Part shown: positions 12,613 to 23,792 of the stretch, in pieces | Layout: each line of letters begins with the position of its first letter | Numbering within the stretch: the stretch's first letter is position 1 | Source of the DNA: Hydractinia symbiolongicarpus | Taxonomy: Eukaryota > Cnidaria > Hydrozoa > Anthoathecata > Hydractiniidae | Length of the DNA stretch: 60,000 nt | Reading direction: 5' to 3' | NCBI RefSeq assembly: GCF_029227915.1 | Contig: NC_079885.1 | Span: forward strand, 7,008,001 to 7,068,000 | Program-made: the position numbers and the translations under genes | Notes under the pieces: model-generated | Told to the model about the DNA's origin: nothing | Seen by the model: only the letters and a program-made list of their open reading frames with translations | The model's database searches: none

Positions 12613-15277
12613 TCACGTTTTAAATCTTGTCCTGATGGCTTTAATGGCATCGCTTTTGTCGGGTTTTTCAACCTCTGTTATTCTTTCAGCAATTTCTCCT
12701 GTTTGTGGTAACTTATCTTTTTCGTTGTCGATTGGTTCCAAAGTAGCCGTCATTAATTCTGCTAAATACGCCTTTTCTTTCTTCTCGGTAATTTTTTTTA
12801 CGACCCAGGATTGTGTTACTCGTGAAAAGACTTGTTTATAGCGGAGTACTCCTTTTTTGGTAACAGCCTGTTCACAATTAGTCCCCGAGTTAAAATCAAG
12901 GACAGCCAGCTGCGTGCGCGCGATCATACCTTCCATGCTGAAATGAATACGTTTCGGGCAATATTTGGTAAGCAAAGAATGGAATACCTCTAGGCTTCCC
13001 GTATGGCAAAAGTGCGCCAAATAGTTCATGTCGGCAAGAGTTTTTTTATTTTGCACAATAGTCTCCACTGCTTCATATGCAGGTGAATTCAACTTTAACC
13101 ATTTGCGTTGCTGGTCTAATGTGGGGTGCGCACATTCATGGAAATATTCATTGCCTTGCCAAGAGTGGATTCCACGAATATGATAAAGAATGCTAAGCCA
13201 CCTTTCACGTAAAACGTTTTCATTTTTGTCGCATGAAGCGCAGCACCACCATAAATGATTTATAATGGATTTGATCCAAGGTATCAGCTCAAGACATTCT
13301 TTGCGCTTCGCAGCAGCAGTCAAGCTTTTTTTCAAGCTTTTTCCAAAGTGCCAAACGTCGAACTGGTGGTTTATCTCAGGATGTTCTTTCTTCATGAATG
13401 CGCGGATTTGAACATGGCGATCTGTTGTTAATGCTGAAACTGTCACTTTGTGGTCACGCAGCTTATTTAGTAGCGTTACTAATCCCCACTTCTCCATTCG
13501 ACTAGAATTCCCTGCAGTTCTAACATGAACAACTTGAAAGTCGATGATTTTATTGATGTCTACGCTCATTAGAGTGTACGTACCATACTTTGCACTGTAA
13601 CCTGGAGAGTCACTTCGCCCATCACCAATCAAATTCCCTTCTTTCGCAGCGCACTCAGAATAAATGTTATTTCGATATTTTTTATAAAAAGTGTTTAATT
13701 TTGGAAAAAGAACGGACCTTTGAATATCATAGAAGGTGGACTTAGAGATAAACTGAAGCCTCAAAATACTCATCATTTCGGCAATGCGGGCGTATGTGTT
13801 TCCGGAATACAATATGGCTGCAGAAAGTAATAAGTTCCCTGCTGCTCTTCCATTTACGATAGGTTGAGACTGCCAGCTGAAAACATGTTTATTTGGACAA
13901 ATACTAGTAACAATGATAAGAGTTCCACGTTTTACCACACGAGTAATGCACGTTTTTTGTAAACACGTGAAACAAACTTGAAATAATGTCAACAGACAAG
14001 ACCAGAAAACAAGAAATTGTGCGTCGCTTTTGAGCCCTGGGTTACATTCAGCAGTGTCAAAAGACTCTTCTTCGCTGATATTTTCATCATAACTGTCGTC
14101 GATGTGAATTTGTAATTGCGGTGAGTATAAAGAATCATCAGAAGGGCACTCATCACCAGAGACGATATCATGATCACTTTCCATATTTGCATTCAGCAAG
14201 AATGTCACGTCAGCTTGCGGAGGAAAGGATAGGTCGGTGTTAGTAGACTTACATCGTCCGTGCGGAAGAGTAAATTTCACTTTTAAAACATCCTTCGTTG
14301 GTTGTATCTCAGGATGAATTGCCTCTAAGGGATCACATTGTGTTCTAACGGACCTGGTAAAAGTATTGGCACCAACCGATTTCTCTACCGTTTCCACAAT
14401 TGCACTAACGCCTTGTTCCTTAACCAATGAAATTATTTCTTGTTCAGCGTATACTTCAAGGTCAACATCATCCTCCACACTTAAAGCCTTTGCAACACAC
14501 TAGAAAAAAAATGATCAGAATAACTTCCAAGAAAAAAGACAGGCACAACTCACATTTTGGCAATAGCATAAATTTTAAAAACACACTTGTTTTTTAGCGA
14601 AAGTTTCCAATCTTTTTGATGTCGATTCTCTTGAATTTTCAGGCTTACTAAAAGAAAAAATTGTTGGAACAGCATCCTCGGTCAGCTGTCTCTTTCTTTT
14701 GATACCAGTAAGTTCAGCCTAAATAAACAAAGATTAGAAGTAGCGCCGATGAAATGATGCTAATAAAATGGGCACATTTACCCCCTGAAAATATTCGGCA
14801 GGTCCTTCCATCAAAAAGCTTCTTTTTTGAAAAACAAAGAATAGAAACTTACGAGCGCTACGAAAGATACATGTCTAACTAGATAACTTTGTATTGGAAA
14901 TTGGTATAATGTTCTTTTATAATATAAATATGTAGAAAACGTTATTTGGTTGTGTTGTGGATATAAGTACAAATAATGAAATGAAGAAGAAATGAGAAAC
15001 TTTGATCGCGTTGACTAGCTAAAATGGCATTTTTACGAAGTGGCAATATTTTAATATGGAAGATTATTACCTGGAGATCCCTTTTAAAAGAACTATCTGT
15101 GAAGTGCGACGAACAAATATAAAAACTTCGATCGCTTGGTAGATCACCTGTACGACGTATTTTGTTTAGCCATTTTTGTCTGAGTTCTTTCTTTTTCACA
15201 GACGGGATTCTGTGAAAACTGACTTCTTTACACTTTTCTGATCGATTGGTACATCCAAACGCAGAGCAACTAACCAT
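12613..15277 (-). CDS. THAP-domain DDE transposase (Kolobok type)
   Basis: Three exons, all phase 0: 15,277-15,071, 14,718-14,587 and 14,499-12,613, giving 741 aa. Exon 1 plus the start of exon 2 form a THAP (C2CH) DNA-binding domain: CSAFGCTN, then CSSH, then a GIKRKRQL-DAVPTIF tail. After an acidic linker, the catalytic core has D in LIGDGRSDSPG (about residue 406), D in TTDRH (about 473) followed by FDVWH, and E in TGSLEVFHSLL (about 617), the expected DDE triad. Conserved Trp/His motifs (NHLWWC) lie between. The product would bind the TIR, excise and reinsert the element. No stop or frameshift is seen, so it may be active. The superfamily call rests on THAP plus TTAA. Confidence 0.82.
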
Positions 15278-15591
15278 TTTTTAAAGATTTAAACGTAATT
15301 TACATACAAAAAGCGATTTAAATGTAAGCCAGAGGTCTTAACATGAACGTTCTCTGCGCTCGCTTAAACTTTCTGCACGATGTGATGTCATTGTTTATAA
15401 TCGGGTCCAGTCCTAAATGAAATCGCGCCTGTCTGTTTTTTTATAAGAAAAAAATTGAATATGCGAAGGCTAGTACAACGATTTTAAATAAGGAAAACAA
15501 GTGAAGTAAGTTTTTTTTGATTTCTTATGCTTTTCTGAGTACGTATAAAACAAAAAAGAAAAAAGTGATTTTTACTGGAGTTCCCCTTTAA

Positions 15592-15700
15592 AATTGAGAC
15601 TGCTGTTCGTGCTGGATTCACAAAAGAGTCCCAAAAGGTTCATGGTATTTTCCCTTGTGTCGAAAGGCCAGAAAACAACAGGTATCTCAACACAGTCAGT
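15592..15700 (+). pseudogene. SWIM zinc-finger gene relic, 3' part (copy 1)
   Basis: Continues the relic split by the Kolobok element (IETAVRAGFTKES...). The frame runs out in the Helitron-like repeats downstream. It matches 18,856-18,964 of unit 2. Confidence 0.45.
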
Positions 15701-15875
15701 GACATGACTTTAAAAGTCAAACCGGCTATTTTTTATAGCCACATCTGTGTTTGTCGTCCAGTGGTAAGACACCTCACTATTTTAAACTGCTCCGAGAGAG
15801 TTTGTTTTCACTCCAGTAAATCGGGCATGCGCAGAAAATTACCGTCAGTGATTAAGCCGGATCCGAGATTAGCCG

Positions 15876-16151
15876 TATTCTGCCTGTGTGTCCGCGAAAG
15901 CTGGGTCCTGTAACGGAAACACGAAATTTTTAAAATGCGCACGAACACCAAATGCGATATATTTTTGTCCACTTTGTTGCAACGGGTTAATTTAAAGGAC
16001 GGGCAACCCCGTGAATTCTTCCACGGGCTAGCAACTTCTCTTTAATAATAGACGTCGTCTGTCTGTGTGTCCGCGTAAGCGGCGTCCCGTAACGGAAACA
16101 CGAATGTTTTAAAATGCGCACGAATATCAAATGTGATATACTTTTATCCAC
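15876..16151 (+). repeat. Helitron-like units that received the Polinton (copy 1)
   Basis: Two successive units. Each has a run such as GTCTGTCTGTGTGTCCGCG, then 'aacggaaacacgaa', 'gcgatatattt' and TCCACTTTGTTGC. The first unit ends in a CCCGTG...CACGGG palindrome. The second is cut at TCCAC by the Polinton TIR. The same block is at 19,140-19,415, and the missing 3' half continues at 36,405. Confidence 0.6.
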
Positions 16152-16370
16152 ACACAATGAAAGTGGAGCTCTCTGGCGCACTCACCGTTTTTTGAGTCAA
16201 ACCCTAATTTCAAGGGTCTAGCGCAGCACTGTTTCCTCGCTATATTGATCCTCTGCGCAAAGGGTCAATACCGCGGGCAATTACCGCTGTGCTGCAGTAC
16301 TCTCGTACGAACGCAATGTTATCACCCTGGTTGGGGTCACAACATAAAATAAAATGTCCAGTGCGTTAGA
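16152..16370 (+). repeat. Polinton left TIR, duplicated copy
   Basis: Identical to 19,416-19,634. It belongs to the partial Polinton left end in duplication unit 1 and has no partner at the other end of that unit. Confidence 0.9.
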
Positions 16371-17830
16371 AAATTTTCCAACATATAATAAAATGACTTC
16401 TTACTTGAGAAGCATGATTAGCAGTCTCTATGAGGCTGTATCTGCACCAGTGGCAGCAACACGCGATGCACTCGCAGAGAGACTGCAGAGTGTGCGTGAA
16501 ACTGCTTCTTTATTATACCACAAGGCTAAGGAGAGGCTTGGTTACGGTCAAGCCTTGAGGAAGACTGTCGAAGACGCTGCTGTGGAAGAAGAACAAGTGG
16601 AAGAAGTGGATCACAGTGCTGTTGAAACGGAAGGTGGATTTGATGGTAATTATCGACATTTCCGAAGTGAAGGAACACCAGAAGGTCAACTGGTGAGTAT
16701 TGAACAGTACCTGGATCAACAGAAACAACATGTGGAGAAAGTCATCACAGACTTGCAAAACACTAGACAGAATTGGAAGATTCAACTGAATCTCGTGGTG
16801 GAGTTTGTGCACAAGGAAAATCCTTCCGACAAGTTCACAAAACCAATATGGAGTGAAGCTGTCACAATTATGGAAGAAAGTGACATCGAAGAATTGATCG
16901 AAGAGATGTATAAAAGCCTGCTAAAACGCTTTGAATTGACATCGGAGAAACTCAAAAAAAGCGACTACATCTTCAAGCGAATCACGGAAATGACGTATCA
17001 CTGCCACATGATTGACCTTATGAGAGGTAGATCATGGTTCAAGACACCCGAATGGCTGCAAAAAAAGCACTGCATCATCAATCCCAAAAATGAAGACGAG
17101 CAGTGCTTCAAATGGGCCGTCATTGCAGCACTGCACCACAACGAAATCAAAAACGATCCTCAACGCATCTCGAAGCTCGAACCGTTTGTTAAACAGTACA
17201 ATTGGAGTGGCATCAAGCGCACACTGGAAAAAGTTTGAAAGGCAAAACCCCAACGTGGCGTTGAATGTCCACTTTTCTGAAGAAGATTTTCAGGTCAGAC
17301 AGGTATATGTTTCGAAACACAACACGACACGTAAAAAGGTGGCAGATGTGCTAATCATTCAACGAAGAGGGAAAAAGCACTACGTTGCCATTAAAAGATA
17401 CTCTGCGCTCATGCGCGGCTTATCATCTAGACATCAAGGTGATCACTACTGTCGAAACTGCATGCACGGATTCCGCAGTCAAGAGACACGAGACAATCAC
17501 ATGAAAGTGTGCATGGACCATGATTTTTGCGAGATTGTCATGCCCAAAGAAGGAACAGTCCTCAAACACGAAGATGGGCAAAAGTCGCTCAGAATGCCAT
17601 TTGTCATCTATGCAGACACAGAATGTATCTTGGAACCTGTTCAAGGTTGTGATGGAGACCCTGAAAAATCACACACCAGAGACGTCAGCAAGCATGTGGC
17701 TTCAGGATATGCCTTCATAACCAAATTTGCACATGGAGAAGTTGAAGAATCATCCGACTGCTATCGTGGAAAAGACTGCATGGAAAGGTTTTGCAAGGGA
17801 CTGAGAGATCAAGTCAATAGAGCTATCAGA
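16354..17830 (+). pseudogene. Truncated duplicate of the Polinton pPolB 5' end
   Basis: The first 294 codons (16,354-17,238) are the same as at 19,618-20,502, including the same frameshift near 17,220. The following frame runs only to 17,830. There it is cut off by the tandem-duplication junction, after the exonuclease I motif (ADTEC) and before the catalytic domain. It then reads into unrelated sequence and stops at 17,884. It cannot encode a polymerase. Confidence 0.9.
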
Positions 17831-18134
17831 CTAATTGTCAGAAAACTCACCATAACTTGCGTTCTACTCATTCTCAAGAAATAAAAAATAAGCTTTTTTA
17901 GATCAAACATTCCTCTTCACGCTAAGCGTGCTCTCTAAGAGATTTAAAACGTAAGTGATACTCTCTTAAAAATTTAACACTGTAAAAAAGACCTTTTAAG
18001 TTTCTCACAGAAATCTTATACTTCTGCATAATAATTGATCACTATGGTAACGACTATTTGTTAACAGGTTTTTTTCACATCTTCTGTTTATGCTGCACGT
18101 GTTCGCTCACATTCGCAATTATACACAGTTGAGT

Positions 18135-18374
18135 ATGGGTAAAACAAAAACAAACTCTAGAAGCAAAAATCACGAAAAACCTGTACTTGAAAGAAAAAAA
18201 AGAAGTATGTTAACGGAGATGAGTGACTGTGGGTAAGTAGCTATAAATATATCATAATTTTTTTTATTTATTTTTTATTAAAATTATTTTGTTAACTTTT
18301 CTAGTTATAATGGCACACTCTTTGTTAGCAGCCTAGAAGACTCTATTTCTTCGAGGAAAAAAAGAGGAAAATAA
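18135..18374 (+). CDS. Small two-exon ORF, unknown function (copy 2)
   Basis: Second copy of the ORF at 10,536-10,775, with exons 18,135-18,232 and 18,305-18,374. It has the same splice sites and the same 55-aa lysine-rich product, unchanged in sequence. Function unknown. Confidence 0.35.
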
Positions 18375-18418
18375 ATAAACAAATTCGTTATTTTCATTAT
18401 TGTTTATGGGCAAGATGT

Positions 18419-18595
18419 ATGTACAGAAAAGAGATGGGTCCGTGTGAGGCCCAGTATGCTTACCCTAAAACAGTTTTGGACTTCATTCGAGAAGTTGCTC
18501 CTGGTGATATAATGGGAGAAATACGGGAAGACGCATATGAAGTTACAATGAAAGAATTTTGTGACAGTTTAAACATACCTTTTGTAGAAGAATAA
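18419..18595 (+). CDS. Small ORF, unknown function (copy 2)
   Basis: Second copy of 10,820-10,996, with one Thr-to-Met change (GDIMGEI instead of GDITGEI). Function unknown; possibly a terminal exon of the same relic gene. Confidence 0.3.
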   Translation: MYRKEMGPCEAQYAYPKTVLDFIREVAPGDIMGEIREDAYEVTMKEFCDSLNIPFVEE

Positions 18596-18716
18596 AAACA
18601 TGTATTTACAAAATATATACAAAATATGTAAAAATATGTTTTTGTGCTCCGTTATGGTTACTTGACTTAAGAAAGACAAAACATGGCCATTTATTTCACT
18701 GAAGGCAGAAGTTATG

Positions 18717-18950
18717 CCTTCTCAAAGAGTAAATGAGGATCCTCACATACCCTGGATCATTGTGGACATAAAAATGTTAATGTTCTTTCTGCCCACTGCA
18801 CATGTATGGCTGGGCTTTATGAGTCATTTAGTCACATAGGGACTTTGTTATTTAAAATTGAGACTGCTGTTCGTGCTGGATTCACAAAAGAGTCCCAAAA
18901 GGTTCATGGTATTTTCCCTTGTGTCGAAAGGCCAGAAAACAACAGGTATC
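18717..18950 (+). pseudogene. SWIM zinc-finger gene relic (uninterrupted copy)
   Basis: Reads SAHCTCMAGLYESFSHIGTL followed by LFKIETAVRAG, a SWIM finger (CxC, then H after about 10 residues). The upstream PWIIV motif is out of frame, marking an old frameshift, and the ORF downstream enters repeat DNA. SWIM fingers of this type occur in YqaJ-associated transposon proteins. The relic predates the Polinton and Kolobok insertions. Confidence 0.5.
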
Positions 18951-19139
18951 TCAACACAGTCAGTGACATGACTTTAAAAGTCAAACCGACTATTTTTTAT
19001 AGCCACATCTGTGTTTGTCGTCCAGTGGTAAGACACCTCACTATTTTAAACTGCTCCGAGAGAGTTTGTTTTCACTCCAGTAAATCGGGCATGCGCAGAA
19101 AATTACCGTCAGTGATTAAGCCGGATCCGAGATTAGCCG

Positions 19140-19415
19140 TATTCTGCCTGTGTGTCCGCGAAAGCCGGGTCCTGTAACGGAAACACGAAATTTTTAAAAT
19201 GCGCACGAACACCAAATGCGATATATTTTTGTCCACTTTGTTGCAACGGGTTAATTTAAAGGACGGGCAACCCCGTGAATTCTTCCACGGACTAGCAACT
19301 TCTCTTTAATAATAGACGTCGTCTGTCTGTGTGTCCGCGTAAGCGGCGTCCCGTAACGGAAACACGAATGTTTTAAAATGCGCACGAATATCAAATGTGA
19401 TATACTTTTATCCAC
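19140..19415 (+). repeat. Helitron-like units interrupted by the Polinton
   Basis: Same two units as 15,876-16,151. The second unit is interrupted after TCCAC (19,411-19,415). Its 3' half resumes with TCCACTTTGTTGCGAC at 36,405 and ends in CTAG at 36,488, so the Polinton lies inside this repeat. Confidence 0.7.
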
Positions 19416-19634
19416 ACACAATGAAAGTGGAGCTCTCTGGCGCACTCACCGTTTTTTGAGTCAAACCCTAATTTCAAGGGTCTAGCGCAGCACTGTTTCC
19501 TCGCTATATTGATCCTCTGCGCAAAGGGTCAATACCGCGGGCAATTACCGCTGTGCTGCAGTACTCTCGTACGAACGCAATGTTATCACCCTGGTTGGGG
19601 TCACAACATAAAATAAAATGTCCAGTGCGTTAGA
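19416..19634 (+). repeat. Polinton left TIR (219 bp) with embedded promoter and start codon
   Basis: Begins ACACAATGAAAGTGG and ends inside codon 6 of the polymerase gene. Its inverted partner is 36,186-36,404. An internal dyad lies at ATTGATCC...GGGTCAAT, with GC-rich CCGCGGGC nearby. The 202 bp before the ATG at 19,618 are entirely TIR, so the promoter of the first gene must lie within it or further out. Confidence 0.93.
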
Positions 19635-22600
19635 AAATTTTCCAACATATAATAAAATGACTTCTTACTTGAGAAGCATGATTAGCAGTCTCTATGAGGC
19701 TGTATCTGCACCAGTGGCAGCAACACGCGATGCACTCGCAGAGAGACTGCAGAGTGTGCGTGAAACTGCTTCTTTATTATACCACAAGGCTAAGGAGAGG
19801 CTTGGTTACGGTCAAGCCTTGAGGAAGACTGTCGAAGACGCTGCTGTGGAAGAAGAACAAGTGGAAGAAGTGGATCACAGTGCTGTTGAAACGGAAGGTG
19901 GATTTGATGGTAATTATCGACATTTCCGAAGTGAAGGAACACCAGAAGGTCAACTGGTGAGTATTGAACAGTACCTGGATCAACAGAAACAACATGTGGA
20001 GAAAGTCATCACAGACTTGCAAAACACTAGACAGAATTGGAAGATTCAACTGAATCTCGTGGTGGAGTTTGTGCACAAGGAAAATCCTTCCGACAAGTTC
20101 ACAAAACCAATATGGAGTGAAGCTGTCACAATTATGGAAGAAAGTGACATCGAAGAATTGATCGAAGAGATGTATAAAAGCCTGCTAAAACGCTTTGAAT
20201 TGACATCGGAGAAACTCAAAAAAAGCGACTACATCTTCAAGCGAATCACGGAAATGACGTATCACTGCCACATGATTGACCTTATGAGAGGTAGATCATG
20301 GTTCAAGACACCCGAATGGCTGCAAAAAAAGCACTGCATCATCAATCCCAAAAATGAAGACGAGCAGTGCTTCAAATGGGCCGTCATTGCAGCACTGCAC
20401 CACAACGAAATCAAAAACGATCCTCAACGCATCTCGAAGCTCGAACCGTTTGTTAAACAGTACAATTGGAGTGGCATCAAGCGCACACTGGAAAAAGTTT
20501 GAAAGGCAAAACCCCAACGTGGCGTTGAATGTCCACTTTTCTGAAGAAGATTTTCAGGTCAGACAGGTATATGTTTCGAAACACAACACGACACGTAAAA
20601 AGGTGGCAGATGTGCTAATCATTCAACGAAGAGGGAAAAAGCACTACGTTGCCATTAAAAGATACTCTGCGCTCATGCGCGGCTTATCATCTAGACATCA
20701 AGGTGATCACTACTGTCGAAACTGCATGCACGGATTCCGCAGTCAAGAGACACGAGACAATCACATGAAAGTGTGCATGGACCATGATTTTTGCGAGATT
20801 GTCATGCCCAAAGAAGGAACAGTCCTCAAACACGAAGATGGGCAAAAGTCGCTCAGAATGCCATTTGTCATCTATGCAGACACAGAATGTATCTTGGAAC
20901 CTGTTCAAGGTTGTGATGGAGACCCTGAAAAATCACACACCAGAGACGTCAGCAAGCATGTGGCTTCAGGATATGCCTTCATAACCAAATTTGCACATGG
21001 AGAAGTTGAAGAATCATCCGACTGCTATCGTGGAAAAGACTGCATGGAAAGGTTTTGCAAGGGACTGAGAGATCAAGTCAATAGAGCTATCAGACATCCA
21101 CAGAAGAAGATGATCCCGTTGACACACGAAGAGAAAGAAGCCCACAAGTCTGCAAAAAGATGCTTCATTTGCAATGGGCTTTTCAAGAAGAACAACAAAG
21201 ACATCACAATGCGCAAAGTTCGAGATCACTATCACTACACTGGTCAGTATCGAGGAGCTGCACACAGTTCGTGCAACCTAAAATATCGCATCACCAACGA
21301 GATTCCGGTGGTCATGCACAATCGCTCACGGTATGACGATCACATCATCATCAGGCAACTGGCCAGGGAATTCAAAAGCCACGAGTTTGAATGTCTGGGT
21401 GAAAACAGCGAAAAATACATCAGCTTCTCCATCAAGCAATCCGTCACATTTCAAGGAAAAGACGGCGAACCGCTGAAGCAGATGAAGAAGAACAAGAAAA
21501 CCAACCAAATGAAAGAAGTGGAAATCAACACGACCTGCAAAATCAAGTTCATCGACAGCTGCAGGTTTATGCAAAGCTCACTGTCAAGCCTTGTGGATAA
21601 TTTAGCTGGAACCAACAGTGAAAGTGTCAGCTGCAACGACTGCAAATCAAACATGGAACTCATCGAGATTGACTCAGAGTACAAGGCGCAATTCAAGTGC
21701 CAAACCTGTTACTGCTCTTACAAGACGGTGGAACTGAATGAGCATCCCATAAAGAAGAAATTTTCCAACACATTCAAGCATGCAAAGGGCAATGACGAGC
21801 ACTTTAGACTTTTGCTGCGTAAGGGTGTTTACCCCTACGAATACATGGATGCGTGGGAGCGTTTTGAAGAGACAGCACTTCCTCCAAAAGCACAATTTTA
21901 CAACAGCTTGAACCTTGAAAACATCACCGAAAACGACTACAAGCATGCTCAAAAGGTGTGGAAGGCTTTCAACATCAAAAACCTTGGAGAGTACCACGAT
22001 CTCTACGTGATGAGCGACACGCTTCTTTTAGCAGACGTTTTTGAAAATTTTCGAGACACTTGTCAAAACATCTACGAGCTTGATCCAGCGTATTTTTACA
22101 CTGCTCCAGGCCTCGCATGGCAAGCAGCTCTAAAAGTGACTGGTTAAGTGCTCGAGCTTCTCACAGACATCGACATGCTACTGATGGTTGAAAAGGGGCT
22201 CAGAGGTGGTATTTGCCAAGCAATCAAACGCCATGCTAAGGCGAACAATCCGTACATGGGGGAATTGTTTGATGTCAACCTGTTGATCTCGTATCTGCTG
22301 TACATCGATGCCAACAATCTGTACGGAGGTGCCATGTCACAAAAGCTGCCAACACACGGCTTTAAGTGGCGTGAAGACCTCGAAAATTTTACTCAAGCTT
22401 TTATAGAAAATTATAAAAATGGAGATGATGGCTATTTTCTTGAAGTGGATGTCCACTACCCGAAGCTGCACAAACTCCACAACAACCTTCCATTCTTGCC
22501 TGAAAAGATGCGTCTGAACAACGACTGTGAAAAGTTGACGTGCAATGTGTTTGACAAGGAAAAATACGTGCTGCACATTCGCAAATTGCGGCAGGCACTG

Positions 22601-23575
22601 CAGCATGGATTGGTTCTCACCAAGGTGCACCGAGTCATTGAGTTCAAGCAAAGTGCTTGGCTGAAACCCTACATTGACATGAACACAAAGCTGCGAAAGG
22701 ATGCCAAAAATGACTTTGAGAAAGACATTTTTAAGCTGATGAATAATAGCGTCTTTGGCAAGACCATGGAGAACGTTCGCAAGCACCGTGACATAAAACT
22801 GGTGACAACGGAATGGAGGCGCAAGAAGCTCGCATCAGCTCCAAACTATCACAGCACATCAAGATTTGACAAGAAATTTGTGGCAATGGAAATGAACAAA
22901 GTGAAGGTCGTCATGAACAAACCTGTCTACCTCGGCCTCTCCATCTTGGACTTGAGCAAACTCACGATGTATGAGTTTCACTACGACTACATCAAGCCGA
23001 AGTTTGGTGCAGGCGCAGAGCTTTGCTACATGGACACAGATAGTTTCGTCTACCACATCAAAACAGACGATGTCTATAAAGATATCGCAGGTGACGTTGA
23101 ATCAAGGTTTGACACATCGAATTACAGTCCCGAAGACAAACGTCCCTTGCCTATTGGCAAAAACAAGAAAAAATTGTGCTTAATGAAGGATGAACTTGAT
23201 GGCAAAATCATGATCGAATTTGTTGCATTGAGGTCAAAAATGTATGCGTACAAGACACTCGAAGGATACGTGCAAAAGAAGGCAAAAGGTACAAAAAAGT
23301 GTGTCGTCAAGAAACAGATCACGTTCGCAGACTATTTGAACAGCCTGCAGACCTGTCAAAATTTGTATCGCACGCAACTGAGATTTACCAGTCGAAAACA
23401 CGAGATTTTCACCGAAAAGCTGAACAAAATTGCGCTGAGTGTTGATGATGACAAGCGACTTCAAGCTCAAGGTGGGTTCACCTTTGCACATGGAAGCAGT
23501 CCTGGGGCGGTTTGCAAGCAAGAATTGCTCACCAAAGTGTGGCATCCCGACCATGTTAAACCACGGATGTTTTGA
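19618..23575 (+). pseudogene. Protein-primed family B DNA polymerase (pPolB), frameshift and stop
   Basis: Replicates the element by protein priming; about 1,319 codons in all. The N-terminal region (19,618-20,502) ends in a NPKNEDEQCFKWAV motif typical of Polinton pPolB. A frameshift near 20,480-20,500 moves the reading to the frame of 20,354-22,147. This carries exonuclease I (YADTEC, near 20,877), an endonuclease VII/HNH-like Zn segment (CFIC...RDHYHYTG...SSCNLKYR, 21,160-21,290) and an exonuclease II-like HNRSRYDDH. A TAA stands in frame at 22,145-22,147. The same frame then continues to 23,575 with motif A (YIDANNLYG), motif B (NNSVFGKT) and motif C (YMDTDS). The frameshift is shared by the duplicate at 17.2 kb, so it predates the duplication. 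The start ATG is inside the TIR. Confidence 0.93.
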
Positions 23576-23792
23576 GTCTCGCAGGATGCTTCAAAAATTT
23601 ATTTGCATCTCACACACATAGTCTCAGTGTTTTCAAAATGTCAAAATTTTCTGTTTCAAACAGTCTGTTTGCATTCAGCTTGGCCTTGATCACGAAAATG
23701 CATTAATAAAAATGATACTTGAACTCTTGTTGGTAATGTTGTACGTAAGTTTTTTGTACGTCTACTGCAAGTTTTCCTCTCTAATAAAAGTT
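23576..23792. other. Intergenic gap after pPolB
   Basis: A weak TTTTGA...TCAAAA dyad follows the stop (23,571-23,596). No other feature. Confidence 0.4.

Larger units (their letters stand above)
11257..15587 (-). mobile_element. Kolobok-superfamily DNA transposon (4,331 bp), apparently intact
   Basis: The ends are AGGGGCACTCCAGT and, inverted, AGGGGAACTCCAGT: a 14-bp TIR with one mismatch. It is flanked by TTAA at 11,253-11,256 and 15,588-15,591. The empty site with a single TTAA is present at 18,852-18,855. Subterminal inverted similarity continues for about 200 bp, including CACATCGTGCA in both arms. TTAA duplication plus a THAP-domain DDE transposase fits Kolobok. It carries two convergent multi-exon genes, both open. 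Its freshness (intact genes, matched empty site) suggests recent activity. Confidence 0.88.
10232..17830. repeat. Tandem duplication, unit 1 (carries the Kolobok insertion)
   Basis: Unit 1 of an exact head-to-tail duplication. 10,232-11,256 equals 17,831-18,855, and 15,592-17,830 equals 18,856-21,094. Without the transposon and its duplicated TTAA the unit is 3,264 bp. I count about six single-base differences (for example at 10268, 10452, 10908, 15724, 15902 and 16030). The unit starts at CTAATTGTCAG and stops in the middle of the Polinton polymerase gene, where the next unit begins; at most 1 bp of microhomology is visible. An assembly artefact joining two haplotypes is the main alternative to a real duplication. 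Confidence 0.93.
17831..21094. repeat. Tandem duplication, unit 2 (uninterrupted)
   Basis: The 3,264-bp second unit, offset by 7,599 bp from the left part and 3,264 bp from the right part of unit 1. It retains the empty Kolobok target (single TTAA at 18,852-18,855) and runs directly into the rest of the Polinton, so it is the ancestral arrangement. Confidence 0.93.

Noticed and set aside
16513-16812. Minus-strand 99-aa frame, repeated at 19,777-20,076
   Set aside because: Antisense shadow of the pPolB N-terminus.
20354-20480. Upstream start of the second pPolB frame as an independent gene
   Set aside because: The first ~45 codons of this frame have no family motif and overlap conserved N-terminal pPolB sequence in the other frame; a frameshifted single gene is the better reading.
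20480-20505. Programmed ribosomal frameshift in pPolB
   Set aside because: The needed shift is +1 and no clear slippery motif fits; a second in-frame stop at 22,145 shows the gene is decaying anyway.
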